In this document: positions 1 through 9,414 of the stretch, in pieces
How positions within the stretch are numbered: the stretch's first letter is position 1
Layout: every line of letters begins with the position of its first letter
Assembly (NCBI RefSeq): GCF_014196765.1
Contig: NZ_JACIEE010000001.1
Span: 310,001-374,000 of the forward strand
Length of the DNA: 64,000 nucleotides
Reading direction: 5' to 3'
Source of the DNA: Mycoplana azooxidifex
GTDB lineage: Bacteria > Pseudomonadota > Alphaproteobacteria > Rhizobiales > Rhizobiaceae
Position numbers and translations under genes: made by a program
The notes under the pieces: generated by a model
The model's database searches: none
Told to the model about the DNA's origin: nothing
The model's input: only the letters and a program-made list of their open reading frames with translations

Positions 1-302
1 ATCACCATGCTGAAGATGAGCGAGAAGACGCCGTAGATCGCCAGGTTCTCGATCGACACGAGCCAGCGGGGCGCCGCCCACAGGCGCTCGTACTGGTCGA
101 GACCGACGAACTTGAGGCGCGGCAGCAGCTTCGAACTCGTGAACGAATAAAGCACTGTCCACAGCGTGCCGCCGAGAAAGACGACGACGGCGGTCAGCAT
201 CATCGGAATGGATGCGATCTTGGCACTGAGGTTGCGCGTCAGGCGGCTCGGCCGCCCGGGGTGTGCGCGAACGGTCGCTCGACCCGTCACTTGACCCGTC
301 AT
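1..302 (-). CDS. Sugar ABC transporter permease, 5' part only
   Basis: This is the N-terminal part of an inner-membrane permease of a binding-protein-dependent sugar importer; the rest lies beyond the window edge. The visible 100 residues begin MTGQVTGRATVRAH, then a hydrophobic segment (MMLTAVVVFLGGTLWTVLYS) followed by FVGLDQYERLW, a pattern usual at the start of MalF/UgpA-type permeases. The ATG has a GGAGAGGAG Shine-Dalgarno about 7 bases upstream. It follows the binding-protein gene in the same direction across a 107-base gap that holds a stem-loop, so the two are most likely one operon. Substrate cannot be read from this fragment. Confidence 0.85.
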   Translation of the reverse strand, partial: MTGQVTGRATVRAHPGRPSRLTRNLSAKIASIPMMLTAVVVFLGGTLWTVLYSFTSSKLLPRLKFVGLDQYERLWAAPRWLVSIENLAIYGVFSLIFSMV

Positions 303-354
303 GGGTGTCTCCTCTCCGGTGTATATTCCTCGCCGCGGCAAGGCAACGTTGCCG

Positions 355-391
355 TGCCGCCGGCCCCGTCCGGAGACCGGAGCCGGCGGCG
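355..391 (-). other. Intercistronic stem-loop between binding-protein and permease genes
   Basis: GCCGCCGGC (356-364) and GCCGGCGGC (382-390) are exact inverse complements, and the loop holds a second perfect hairpin (TCCGG-AGA-CCGGA). No T-run follows on the minus strand. It is therefore more likely a 3'-end stabiliser or partial attenuator than a full terminator. Such elements commonly let a binding protein be made in excess of its permease. Confidence 0.55.
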
Positions 392-409
392 TCAGCGCGA
401 ACAGGCCGA

Positions 410-1645
410 TCAGTCGGCTGTCGCGATGATTTCGGCGAAGCGCTTCTGGGCGTCTTCCGGCGACATCAACCCGCTGGCGAAGAATTCGGAGAACAGGTCC
501 TCCTTCTGCTTCTGGCTGTCGGCCGACAGCAACTGGTCGGTCCACTGGATGACGTTGCCCTTGGCCAGGATGTCGAGGCCCTTCTTCATGCAGTCGTTGG
601 CGGCGCCAAGGTCGACGTCGCCGCGCACGGGCAGCGAACCCTTCTTAAGATTGAAGGCGACCTGGGCCTTGGGATCGACCAGCGTTTCAGCCAGCGCCTC
701 CTGCGCCTTGGACTTCGCCTCGTCCTCGAGCAGCGGGAAGTAGAAGGCATCGCCGCCGGTGGCGATCATCTCGGTGACGCCGAGCCCGGGCAGGCAGCTA
801 TAGTCCTCGCCGGCCTTCAGGCCAGCCAGCTGGAATTCGCCCTGCGCCCAGTCGCCCATGATCTGGCCGCCGGCCTTGCCGGTGATGACCATGTTGGTCG
901 CCTGGTTCCAGTCCTGGACGTTGGTGCCCCTGGAAATCCGCCGCGCGTCGTCGGCCGCCTTGAACACCTTGGCCATCTCCGGACCGGCGGCCACCTCGGC
1001 GTTCTTCTCGCCGAACACCTGCAGGAACACGTCCTTGCCGGCAAGCGCCAGCATCAGCACGTCGAAGGCGCCGTTCGCCTGCCAGGCCTGCCCGCCGACG
1101 GCGAGCGGCACGATCCCCGCCTTCTCGAGCGCCGGCGCGGCCGCGACGAGCTCGTCCCAGTTCTTCGGCACGGGAACGCCGGCCTTCTCGAACGCGGCGT
1201 TCGACAGCCACAGCCATTGCCAGGAATGGATATTGATCGGCGCGCAGTAGATCTTGCCGTCGATCGTGCATGAATCGAGCAGGCTCGCCGGCCGGATCAC
1301 GTCCTTCCAGTTGCCCCGCTCGGCCACGTCCGTCAGGTCGCGCATCAGACCTTCCTGGACCAGTTCCTCAGCCTGCCGGCCGTGATTGAACTGCGTGGCG
1401 CCCATCGGGTCGCCGCCGGTGATGCGGCTGACCATGATCGGTCGGGCCGTGCTGCCGGCGCCGGCGATGGCGCCGTCCACCCATTTGTTGCCGGTAGCGT
1501 CGAAGGCCTTGGCCAGCTCGGCGACCGCCGCGGCTTCCCCGCCGGACGTCCACCAATGCGTCACCTCCAGGTCCGTCGCGTAGCTCGCTGCGACCGGAAG
1601 CGCGACAGTTGCCGCCAGAGCGGCAATCGCGGAACGAATTTTCAT
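410..1645 (-). CDS. Sugar ABC transporter periplasmic substrate-binding protein
   Basis: This 411-residue protein should be the periplasmic receptor of the adjacent importer. It starts with a signal peptide (MKIRSAIAALAATVALPVAASYA, cut likely after the last Ala). The mature part begins DLEVTHWWTSGGEAAAV, typical of family 1 sugar-binding proteins of the glucose/mannose type, and IHSWQWLWL and GDAFYFPL are further conserved-looking stretches. The length matches the family. The ATG is preceded by GGAGGAG. It is divergent from a LacI regulator, and an operator-like palindrome sits 16-28 bases upstream of the start. A glucose- or glucoside-type substrate is plausible but not proven. Confidence 0.88.
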   Translation of the reverse strand: MKIRSAIAALAATVALPVAASYATDLEVTHWWTSGGEAAAVAELAKAFDATGNKWVDGAIAGAGSTARPIMVSRITGGDPMGATQFNHGRQAEELVQEGLMRDLTDVAERGNWKDVIRPASLLDSCTIDGKIYCAPINIHSWQWLWLSNAAFEKAGVPVPKNWDELVAAAPALEKAGIVPLAVGGQAWQANGAFDVLMLALAGKDVFLQVFGEKNAEVAAGPEMAKVFKAADDARRISRGTNVQDWNQATNMVITGKAGGQIMGDWAQGEFQLAGLKAGEDYSCLPGLGVTEMIATGGDAFYFPLLEDEAKSKAQEALAETLVDPKAQVAFNLKKGSLPVRGDVDLGAANDCMKKGLDILAKGNVIQWTDQLLSADSQKQKEDLFSEFFASGLMSPEDAQKRFAEIIATAD

Positions 1646-2053
1646 GAGTCTCCTCCCTCACTGAAACGTTGCAGTAAAAACCTAGAGCAATCGATTTGCT
1701 CGCGCAACCCGCCGTCGCGAGAATCCGCAGAATTTGTACCCGGTCAGCCAGGCGCTGAAATGCTGCAATGCGAAGAACTTTGCGTAATGCCTTGCTTTAA
1801 TTGCACTTTATACGCAACCAATCGTGATCGATAGCACATATTTGCGCAAGCTGTTCAAACAAGCCGGACACAGCATTGACGCTGGCACGCAACCACGGCG
1901 GGCCAGAAAGCCACTCGACCGCCTCACAAGAAGCTAAAAGACGCCTCGACAACCGAACTGTATCGTTTCAGTATGGAAGTGCCATCGACGCAGGAGTGGC
2001 AACCGGTTCGCAGGCGTGGTACCGGCGATGGCAGAAGGGGATTGCAGACGCGC
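1646..2053. promoter_or_regulatory. Divergent control region with two LacI-type operator candidates
   Basis: This 408-base spacer separates the importer (minus) from its LacI regulator (plus). TGAAACGTTGCA at 1662-1673 and TGTATCGTTTCA at 1959-1970 (reverse complement TGAAACGATACA) both fit TGAAACGWTRCA with a central CG, the usual form of LacI-family operators. A further inverted repeat GAGCAA-TCGAT-TTGCTC lies at 1685-1701. The first site lies just before the binding-protein start, a repressing position. No gene is evident in the spacer. Confidence 0.6.
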
Positions 2054-3088
2054 ATGGACAGGATCACGAAGGAGCGGGCCAGCGGCGCCCCGTCCGGTCA
2101 GGAGCGACCGACGCTGAAGACGATCGCTTTCATGACCGGCCTCGGCATCACCACGGTTTCGCGCGCATTGAAGGATGCGCCGGATATCAGCCAGGAGACG
2201 AAGGAGCGCGTCCGCCTCGTCGCCAGCCAGATCGGCTACCAGCCGAACCGCGCCGGCGTGCGCCTCAGGACCGGAAAGACCAACGTGATCAGCCTCGTCC
2301 TCAGCCTCGAGGAAGAGATCATGGGCCTGACGAGCCCGCTCGTGGCCGGCATCTCGGAGATCCTCGGCGGCACCCCCTATCACCTCGTCGTGACGCCCTA
2401 CCGCACCGCCAACAATCCGCTCGACCCGATCCGCTACATCCTTGAGACCGGTGCGGCGGACGGCGTCATCATTTCCCGCACCGAGCCGCGCGACCCCCGC
2501 GTCGCCCTGATGATGGAGCGCAACTTTCCCTTCGTCACCCACGGCCGCACGGTGATGGGGCTGGAGCATCCGTTCCACGACTTCGACAACGAGCGCTTCG
2601 CCTACGAGGCGGTCAAGCGGCTGGCCGAGCGCGGCCGGCGCCACCTGATGCTGCTGGAGCCGCCCCCGCACCTGACCTTCAACATCCACATGCGAACCGG
2701 CTTCGAGCGGGCGGTGCGCGACTTCGGCGCCTCGATCTATCCCTTCAGCGAGGTCAACCTCGATTCCGGCCTGCCGGACATCCGCGCAGCCTGCGAACGG
2801 GTGATGCGGAGCGCCGACGCGCCGGACGGCATCGTCTCCGGCAGCGGTTCCGGTGCAGTCGCGCTGATCGCCGCCGTCGAGGGCAGCGGCCGCCGGATCG
2901 GCCACGACATCGACATCGTCTCCAAGGAGCCCAGCACCTTCCTGCAGTGGCTCCGGCCCGAAATCATGACCATGCGCGAGGACATCCGCCTTGCCGGCCG
3001 CGAACTCGCCAGCGCCGTCATCGGCCGCATCAACGGCCGCCCGGCGAGCGAGTTGCAGACGCTGAGCTACCCGATTCCGACGGATTGA
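2054..3088 (+). CDS. LacI-family transcriptional regulator
   Basis: This 344-residue DNA-binding repressor probably controls the divergent sugar importer. The N-terminal helix-turn-helix reads LKTIAFMTGLGITTVSRALK, followed by the hinge-type stretch IGYQPNRAGVRLRTGKTNVI, and a periplasmic-binding-protein-like effector domain fills the rest. The start MDRITKERAS is chosen because it has AGAAGGGG upstream. An in-frame ATG at 1973 would add 27 residues with no family resemblance and would overlap an operator-like palindrome. It ends 46 bases before a bidirectional terminator shared with gnd. The effector is unknown; a sugar or sugar phosphate is the usual case. Confidence 0.9.
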   Translation: MDRITKERASGAPSGQERPTLKTIAFMTGLGITTVSRALKDAPDISQETKERVRLVASQIGYQPNRAGVRLRTGKTNVISLVLSLEEEIMGLTSPLVAGISEILGGTPYHLVVTPYRTANNPLDPIRYILETGAADGVIISRTEPRDPRVALMMERNFPFVTHGRTVMGLEHPFHDFDNERFAYEAVKRLAERGRRHLMLLEPPPHLTFNIHMRTGFERAVRDFGASIYPFSEVNLDSGLPDIRAACERVMRSADAPDGIVSGSGSGAVALIAAVEGSGRRIGHDIDIVSKEPSTFLQWLRPEIMTMREDIRLAGRELASAVIGRINGRPASELQTLSYPIPTD

Positions 3089-3134
3089 TGCCTGCCCTCT
3101 GGGCGGAAGAAGCGCTGCCGCATCCGTAAACAAG

Positions 3135-3170
3135 AAGGGCCGGCGCACAGTGGCGCCGGCCCTTCGATGT
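3135..3170. terminator. Bidirectional intrinsic terminator between lacI-type gene and gnd
   Basis: AAGGGCCGGCGC (3135-3146) pairs perfectly with GCGCCGGCCCTT (3153-3164) across a 6-base loop. On the minus strand the stem is followed by CTTGTTT and on the plus strand by a weaker CGATGTT. Its place between two convergent genes fits a shared terminator. Confidence 0.8.
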
Positions 3171-3192
3171 TCCTGTAGACCGTGCGCCCCGC

Positions 3193-4635
3193 TCAGGCGC
3201 CGGCGACGAGGCCGCTGCCCCAGGGGCCGTGGTGGTTGTCGGCGCCGTCGATGCGGTCGAAGCCGTGCGCGCCGAAAAAGTCGCGCTGGGCCTGGATCAT
3301 GTTGGCCGTGCCGCGGCCACGGCGGTAGCTGTCGAAGTAGCCGAGCGCAGAAGCCAGCGCCGGAACCGGTAGACCGGCGAGAACGGCAGCCGAGACGACG
3401 CGACGCAGCGCACCGTCGGTCTCCTTGACCATGGTGGAGAAGGCGGGCGTGACGATCAGGTTCGCCGCATCGGGTGCTGCGGTGAAGGCGGACGTGATCT
3501 CGTCGAGGAACTGCGAGCGGATGATGCAGCCGGCACGCCAGATCTTGGCGATCGTCGGCATCGGCAGGTTCCAGCCGAATTCCTTCGAGGCTGCTGACAT
3601 GACGGCGAAGCCCTGCGCATAGGCGCCGATCTTGCCGGCCAGCAGCGCGCTTTCGAGATCCTTGATGAAGGCGTCCCTGTCGGAAACGGACAGCGCAGAG
3701 AGGCCGGGCAGGCCGAGGGTCTTCTCGGCCGCCTCGCGCTCGTCCTTCATCGACGACAGGCTGCGGGCAGCCACGGCCGCCTCGATCGCGGTCGCCGGCA
3801 CGCCCATGTTCTGCGCCTCGATCACCGACCACTTGCCGGTGCCCTTCTGGCCGGCCTTGTCGAGGATCATGTCGACGATCGGCTTTCCGGTCAGCGGATC
3901 GGCGGTCTCGAGCACCGTTCCGGAGATCTCGATCAGATAGGAGTTCAGGCGGCCCTTGTTCCAGGTGTCGAACACCTTGCCGATCTCGGTCGCGCTCATG
4001 TTCAGGCCGTCGCGCAGGATGCCGTAGATCTCGGCGATCATCTGCATGTCGGCATATTCGATGCCGTTGTGGATCGTCTTGACGAAGTGGCCGGCGCCGT
4101 TTTCGCCGAGCCAGGCGACGCAGGGCTCGTCATTGTACTTGGCGGCGATCGAGGTCAGCACCTTCTCCACGCGCTTCCAGCTGTCTTCCTTGCCGCCGAC
4201 CATGATCGAGGGGCCGTGGCGGGCACCCTCCTCGCCGCCGGACACCCCCATGCCGATGAAGGTCAGGCCGCTGTCCTTGAGCGCGTCGAAGCGGCGCATC
4301 GTGTCGCGGAAGTTGGCGTTGCCGGCATCGATCATGATGTCGTTCTTCTCAAGGAACGGCTTCAAAAGTTCCATCTGCTGGTCGACCGGATCGCCGGCCT
4401 TGATCATGATGATGATCGGCCTCGGCGGGCGGATGGCGGCGACAAATTCCTCGATGGTCTCGCAGGGGACGATCTGATCCTTGAGGCTGCCCGCCTCCTC
4501 GTAGAATTCCCGGGTACGCTCGGCCGTGCGGTTGAAGACCGCGATCTTGTTGCCCTTCTCGGCAATGTTGAGCGCCAGGTTCGATCCCATAACGCCGAGA
4601 CCGATCAAACCGATTTCCGCCTGTGCCACGTTCAT
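3193..4635 (-). CDS. gnd: 6-phosphogluconate dehydrogenase, decarboxylating
   Basis: Oxidises 6-phosphogluconate to ribulose 5-phosphate with NADP in the cytosolic pentose phosphate pathway. The 480 residues match the long-chain form. The start IGLIGLGVMGSNLALN is the Rossmann nucleotide loop, GVSGGEEGARHGPS is the substrate-site signature, and KTIHNGIEYADMQMIAE carries the catalytic Lys and neighbouring residues. The chosen ATG has GGAGG upstream; an ATG 99 bases earlier would add a tail not seen in the family. It is monocistronic here, with its own leader towards ccoS and a strong terminator. Confidence 0.97.
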   Translation of the reverse strand: MNVAQAEIGLIGLGVMGSNLALNIAEKGNKIAVFNRTAERTREFYEEAGSLKDQIVPCETIEEFVAAIRPPRPIIIMIKAGDPVDQQMELLKPFLEKNDIMIDAGNANFRDTMRRFDALKDSGLTFIGMGVSGGEEGARHGPSIMVGGKEDSWKRVEKVLTSIAAKYNDEPCVAWLGENGAGHFVKTIHNGIEYADMQMIAEIYGILRDGLNMSATEIGKVFDTWNKGRLNSYLIEISGTVLETADPLTGKPIVDMILDKAGQKGTGKWSVIEAQNMGVPATAIEAAVAARSLSSMKDEREAAEKTLGLPGLSALSVSDRDAFIKDLESALLAGKIGAYAQGFAVMSAASKEFGWNLPMPTIAKIWRAGCIIRSQFLDEITSAFTAAPDAANLIVTPAFSTMVKETDGALRRVVSAAVLAGLPVPALASALGYFDSYRRGRGTANMIQAQRDFFGAHGFDRIDGADNHHGPWGSGLVAGA

Positions 4636-4809
4636 ACCTCCGTCTGGAATGGTGCTTTGCCGGACGGCCGCAGAGGTCGAGAGGCGCTGCATAAAGATGG
4701 TTGCCCGTAGCGGAACAAGAAGAACCCGCTCCACTTTCGGTAGGCGGCTGTTTTGGCATTCAAATCGATTTACGACAAGCCGTTGTTTGGTAACAATCGC
4801 GCATGGCAG

Positions 4810-4986
4810 CTACCCGCCGTGCGCACCCGGCGAGCCGCGCTTGCCGCCTTCTTCGTCGTCGAGCACGCGCCACGCCGCTCCGTCCAGGTCGTCATACTGA
4901 CCGCTGCGGATCGACCAGAGGAAGGCGGCAAGGCCGAGCCCGCCGAGGAAGAGCGCAATCGGGATGAGGTAGATCAGCGTGTTCAT
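4810..4986 (-). CDS. ccoS: CcoS/FixS, cbb3 oxidase assembly protein
   Basis: A 58-residue inner-membrane protein needed for insertion of cofactors into cbb3-type cytochrome oxidase. The sequence MNTLIYLIPIALFLGGLGLA provides one N-terminal membrane helix, followed by FLWSIRSGQYDDLDGAAWRVL, the conserved CcoS core around SGQYDDLDG. Its ATG overlaps the ccoI stop as ATGA, so translation is coupled to the copper ATPase. It is the last gene of ccoGHIS. Confidence 0.93.
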   Translation of the reverse strand: MNTLIYLIPIALFLGGLGLAAFLWSIRSGQYDDLDGAAWRVLDDEEGGKRGSPGAHGG

Positions 4987-7283
4987 GCCGGCCTCGCCAG
5001 TCCCGACGCCGGCTTCGGCCCGGCCGCATCCTGCCGCAGCACCGGTGCCGGACCGCGCAGCCGCAGCGAATTCGCCACGACGATGATGGACGAGGTCGAC
5101 ATCGCGACAGCCGCGATCAGCGGGGTCGCATGGCCGAGGATCGCGACCGGCACGGCGATGACGTTGTAGCCGATCGCAAGCGTGAAGTTCTGCCGGATCA
5201 GGCTGCCTGCCCGCTTCGAGGTCTCGACCGCGAAGGAGACGGCGTCCAGCCCGTCGCGCAGGAAGACGAGGTCGGCCGCCTGCCGGCCGATGTCGGCGGC
5301 TGTTGCCGGCGCCATCGACACATGGGCCGCCGACAGTGCCGGCGCATCGTTGATGCCGTCGCCCACCATCAGCACCTTTGCGCCTGCCGCGGCACTTTCC
5401 TTGACCGCCTCGGTCTTGTCGCGCGGCGCAAGCCCTGCCCGCCAGCGGCTGACGCCGAGCTGGGCTGCGACCCGCTCCACGGCGGCCGGACGGTCGCCGG
5501 ACAGGATGCCGACTTCGATCCCGTCCTTGCGCAGGTGGGTGACGGTTTCGCGGGCGGCAGGCCGCAGCCGGTCCTCGAACCGGAAGGTCTCGATCGCGAC
5601 GCCGTCGAGCGACAGCACGACCTCCGAGGCCGGAATGCCATCGTCTGCCGGCTCGCCGCCGCTGCAGGCAAAGGCACGGTTTCCGAGCCGCCAGGTCCCC
5701 TCCGGCGTCACCGCCTCAAGGCCACTGCCCGGAATCTCCGCCACCGCCTCGAACTGCGGCACCGGCCCGAGATGGGCGGCGGCCAGCGCGGCCGAGAGCG
5801 GGTGGCGGGAATGGGCTGCAAGGGCTGAGGCGACGGCGAATGTCTGGTCACCCTTCAGGGTACCCGGCCGGCGGCCGACAGCCTCCCGCCCGATCAGGCG
5901 CGGCGCCCCCATGGTGAGCGTACCGGTCTTGTCGAAGACCGCGGTATCGATCTCGGCGAGCCTCTCCATCGCCGAACCGTCCTTGACCATGATGCCGCTC
6001 GCAAACAGGCGTCCCGCCGCCACCACCTGCACCACCGGCACGGCGAGGCCGAGCGCACAGGGGCAGGTGATGATCAGGACGGCGACGGCGACCAGCATCG
6101 CATGCTTCCAGTCGCCGTCGGCAAAGCCCCAGCCGAGGAAGGAGGCCAGCGCCAGCAGGTGCACCGCCGGCGAATAGTAGGATGCCGCCCGGTCGGCGAT
6201 GCGCCGATAGCGGGCGCGCCCGCCTTCGGCCGCCTCCATCAGGCCGATGACCTCGGCCAGAAACGAATCCCGCGCCACCGCCACGGCCTCGACCACCAGC
6301 GCCCCGGTGAGGTTCATCACGCCTGCCTCGAGCATGCTGCCCGGCTTTGCCGTGACCGGTGCACTCTCGCCGCTGACGAGCGAACGATCGACGTCGCTCA
6401 TGCCGGCGACGACGCGGGCGTCGACGGCCAGCCGTTCGCCGGCTGCGACCGACAGCCGGTCGCCCACCGCGATCTCCTCGACGGGGCGATACTCCCGCGC
6501 TCCGTCATCCTTGATCACCATCGCGCCGCGGGGCGAAAGCCTGGCAAGGCTGGTGATTGCCGAACGCGCCCGGTCGCGCATGACATGGTCCAGCGTGCGA
6601 CCGATCAGCAGGAAGAACAGCAGCGTCACCGTGGCATCGAACCAGGCATGTTCGCCGTGATGGATCGTCTCCCACAGCGAGACGAAATAGGAGAGCGTCA
6701 CCGCCAGCGAGATCGGCACGTCCATGTTGGTCCGCCCGTGCTTCAACGCGCCCCAGGCGGAGCGGAAGAAGAAGCGCCCGGCATAGATCAGCACCGGACC
6801 CGCGATCAGCGCCGAGATCCAGTGGAACAGGTCTCGCGTGGACGCTTCCGCACCCGACCAGATCGAGACCGAGAGCAGCATGATGTTCATCGCCGCGAAT
6901 CCCGAGACGGCGACGGCACGGATCAGTTCGTTGCGCAGCGCGTCGTCGGCTGCGATCGGCACGGTGAAGAGGTGGGCGGTGTAGCCGGTGCTGGCGATGG
7001 CGGCGGGGATCGCCTGCGGATCGAAGCCCTCGACATCGCGCCAGCGCACCGACACGCGCCGGGCGGTCAGGTTGACGCGGGCGCTTTCGATCGACGGCAG
7101 GCCCGACAACGCGCCTTCGATCGTGGAGATGCAGGCGCCGCAGTGGACGCCGGGAACGCTGAGATCGCTCTGGCGCAGGCCCTCGCCCAGATCGCGGGCG
7201 GCCAGCCGCATCTCTTCTGCAGACGGCAGCGCGCCGCCGGCAGCGTCGATCGCGCCTTCGGTACCCGGTGCGCAGCAGCTCAT
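4983..7283 (-). CDS. ccoI: CcoI/FixI, copper-exporting P1B ATPase for cbb3 oxidase
   Basis: This 766-residue membrane ATPase supplies copper to the cbb3 oxidase catalytic subunit. It has an N-terminal heavy-metal domain with the CxxC motif in VPGVHCGACIST, several membrane helices, the metal-transport CPC motif (IITCPCALGLAVP), the phosphorylation site DKTGTLTMG, and the hinge GDGINDAPALS. The start MSCCAPGTEG overlaps the ccoH stop by four bases; an extended upstream frame is only the shadow of ccoH. The gene order ccoG-H-I-S is that of fixGHIS in rhizobia. Confidence 0.96.
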   Translation of the reverse strand: MSCCAPGTEGAIDAAGGALPSAEEMRLAARDLGEGLRQSDLSVPGVHCGACISTIEGALSGLPSIESARVNLTARRVSVRWRDVEGFDPQAIPAAIASTGYTAHLFTVPIAADDALRNELIRAVAVSGFAAMNIMLLSVSIWSGAEASTRDLFHWISALIAGPVLIYAGRFFFRSAWGALKHGRTNMDVPISLAVTLSYFVSLWETIHHGEHAWFDATVTLLFFLLIGRTLDHVMRDRARSAITSLARLSPRGAMVIKDDGAREYRPVEEIAVGDRLSVAAGERLAVDARVVAGMSDVDRSLVSGESAPVTAKPGSMLEAGVMNLTGALVVEAVAVARDSFLAEVIGLMEAAEGGRARYRRIADRAASYYSPAVHLLALASFLGWGFADGDWKHAMLVAVAVLIITCPCALGLAVPVVQVVAAGRLFASGIMVKDGSAMERLAEIDTAVFDKTGTLTMGAPRLIGREAVGRRPGTLKGDQTFAVASALAAHSRHPLSAALAAAHLGPVPQFEAVAEIPGSGLEAVTPEGTWRLGNRAFACSGGEPADDGIPASEVVLSLDGVAIETFRFEDRLRPAARETVTHLRKDGIEVGILSGDRPAAVERVAAQLGVSRWRAGLAPRDKTEAVKESAAAGAKVLMVGDGINDAPALSAAHVSMAPATAADIGRQAADLVFLRDGLDAVSFAVETSKRAGSLIRQNFTLAIGYNVIAVPVAILGHATPLIAAVAMSTSSIIVVANSLRLRGPAPVLRQDAAGPKPASGLARPA

Positions 7284-7783
7284 GGCCTGCCTCCTGCGAC
7301 GACCGTGCGGATCGTCTGGTGAAAGATCGGCTGCCCTCCGCGAACGCTCGCGATGTCCGCGATCCATTGGCCTGCGGGCAATGTCCGTGCGGCAGAGTAG
7401 TTTCCCTCCCCGTCGCCGACAAGCGTCAGCGTGAAATCTTCCCGCTCGTCGGTGGGACGCTTGAACGTGACGGTCACCGCGTCGGCGGCAATCGGCCCGC
7501 CCGCAGCATCGTGGAGCCGGTAGCTGACCCGGCCGTCGGCGATGGTCAGTTCGCCGGCAAAACCGCTCTCGGCAAACGCCCTCGCCTTCTCCACCTTGCC
7601 GTTGAACTCCTGGCTGGCGACATAGGTGTTCTGCACCACCAGCCCGCTCCAGCTGCTGACCGCGTTCCAGGCCATGACGAGGTTGACCGTGATGATGGTA
7701 CCGAAGAACAGCAGCATCACCCCCAGCATGTGCCAGCCGGTAAAGCGGAAGCCGGGCTCGTCGGTTTTTGCGGGCGTGGTCAT
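7280..7783 (-). CDS. ccoH: CcoH/FixH, cbb3 oxidase accessory protein
   Basis: A 167-residue membrane-anchored accessory protein of cbb3 oxidase biogenesis. One helix near the N-terminus (GWHMLGVMLLFFGTIITVNL) is followed by NTYVASQEFNGKV, recognisable in FixH proteins, and a periplasmic beta-rich domain. The gene overlaps ccoI by ATGA and is overlapped by the ccoG stop, so all four genes are translationally linked. Its precise biochemical role is not settled in the family. Confidence 0.93.
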   Translation of the reverse strand: MTTPAKTDEPGFRFTGWHMLGVMLLFFGTIITVNLVMAWNAVSSWSGLVVQNTYVASQEFNGKVEKARAFAESGFAGELTIADGRVSYRLHDAAGGPIAADAVTVTFKRPTDEREDFTLTLVGDGEGNYSAARTLPAGQWIADIASVRGGQPIFHQTIRTVVAGGRP

Positions 7784-9363
7784 CTTGCGCCTCCGGGCAC
7801 GTTGAAATGGGCGTCATAGGTTCCGCGTTCGCCGCCCGGCCTGTCCTCGGCGATCAGGCTGAAGCCCTCGCCGGCCTCGGCGCGGAAGTCCTTGGGCAGC
7901 GTCACGAACACCTTCACCGCGGTCACCTTGTCGGGCTGGACCGGGATGTCGAAGCTGCGCCCGTTGCCGTCCGGGATGCCGGAAATGCGCATGGTCGCAT
8001 GTGGCAGTCCCTCGATCGAAAGCGTGATGGTGCGCGGCTCGGGGATCATGTTCAGGAGCTTCACCTCGTAGCCGTTGCGGATCGATCCGTCCGATTCGAC
8101 CACGAATTGCGGGTTGCGGTCGTGGATGACGTTGAGCCCCAGCCGGTCGCGCGAGACCAGCGCGAACACGAGCCCGAGACCGGCCAGCGTCCATATGACC
8201 AGATAGAAGACGGTGCGCAGCCGGAAGATGATGCGCCAGTCGAAATGCCGCACCTTTTCCGAGAAATTGCCGTCCGCCATGCGCACGCGCGCCGGATCGA
8301 TCGGACCGGCGCCACCGCCGGTGGCAAGCGCCATGTTGGCGCTATAGTCCGAAAGCGTCGCATAGGCGATCAGCCCCCTCTCCCTGCCGAGCTTGTCCAT
8401 CACCCCGTCGCAGGCATCGATGCAGAGCGCGCAGGTGATGCATTCCATCTGCTGGCCGTCGCGGATGTCGATACCCATGGGACAGACGGCCACGCAGGCG
8501 TTGCAATCGACGCAGTCGCCGACGCTCGCACCCTCCGCAACCGCCTTCTTGGCATGGCGCGAGCGCGGCTCGCCGCGCCAGTCGTTGTAGGTGACGACCA
8601 GCGAATTCTCGTCCACCATCGCCGCCTGGATGCGCGGCCACGGGCACATGTAGGTGCAGACCTGTTCGCGCATCAGGCCGCCGAAGACATAGGTCGTCGC
8701 CGCCAGCACGGCCACGGTAATGTAGGCGACGGGCTGCGCCTTCAGGGTAACGAAGCTCGCAAGCAGGTGCGGCGCGTCGGCGAAGTAGAAGATCCAGGCA
8801 CCGCCGGTGGCGACCGCAATCGCGAGCCAGATGGCATGCTTGGCGATGCGCTTGCGGATCTTGTCGAAGGTCCAGGGGCCGGCGTCGAGCTTCATGCGCG
8901 CATTCCGGTCGCCTTCGATCGCCCGTTCGACCACGAGGAAGAGATCGACCCAGACGGTCTGCGGACAGGCATAGCCGCACCAGGCGCGCCCGATCGCCGA
9001 GGTGACGAGGAACAAGCCGAAGCCCGCCATCACCAGCAACCCCGCCACGAAGAAGAATTCCTGCGGCCAGATCTCGATGAAGAAGAAATAGAACCGCCGA
9101 CCGGCGAGGTCGACCAGCACCGCCTGGTCCGGTGCATGCGCACCGCGGTCCCAGCGGATCCAGGGCGTCAGGTAGTAGATGCCGAGCGTGATCAGCATCA
9201 CGATCCACTTGAAGCGCCGGAACTGGCCCTCGGCCCGCTTCGGGAAGATCTTCTTCCGCTTTTCATAGAGCGGCTTGCGCACCTTGGCGGAATTGACCGC
9301 CTCGGCGTCAAGCCGTTCGATTGCGGCATCCTCTGAGGGCTCAAGGGCGTTGTAGATGTTCAT
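7780..9363 (-). CDS. ccoG: CcoG/FixG, membrane 4Fe-4S protein of cbb3 assembly
   Basis: A 527-residue membrane ferredoxin-like protein, thought to reduce copper for the cbb3 oxidase. It has several helices, a CGYACPQTVW loop, MCPWPRIQAAM, and two cysteine clusters, CVDCNACVAVCPMGI and CITCALCIDACDGV, the second with Asp where Pro is usual. The C-terminal part is a soluble immunoglobulin-like domain. The start MNIYNALEPSED is chosen because it begins the family-like sequence and lies downstream of the FNR box at 9415-9428. First gene of ccoGHIS. Confidence 0.95.
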   Translation of the reverse strand: MNIYNALEPSEDAAIERLDAEAVNSAKVRKPLYEKRKKIFPKRAEGQFRRFKWIVMLITLGIYYLTPWIRWDRGAHAPDQAVLVDLAGRRFYFFFIEIWPQEFFFVAGLLVMAGFGLFLVTSAIGRAWCGYACPQTVWVDLFLVVERAIEGDRNARMKLDAGPWTFDKIRKRIAKHAIWLAIAVATGGAWIFYFADAPHLLASFVTLKAQPVAYITVAVLAATTYVFGGLMREQVCTYMCPWPRIQAAMVDENSLVVTYNDWRGEPRSRHAKKAVAEGASVGDCVDCNACVAVCPMGIDIRDGQQMECITCALCIDACDGVMDKLGRERGLIAYATLSDYSANMALATGGGAGPIDPARVRMADGNFSEKVRHFDWRIIFRLRTVFYLVIWTLAGLGLVFALVSRDRLGLNVIHDRNPQFVVESDGSIRNGYEVKLLNMIPEPRTITLSIEGLPHATMRISGIPDGNGRSFDIPVQPDKVTAVKVFVTLPKDFRAEAGEGFSLIAEDRPGGERGTYDAHFNVPGGAR

Positions 9364-9414
9364 CGATGCACCGTCTCCACGCCCTGTTTGTGCGCCGCCG
9401 GCCCGCCTCGCTCC

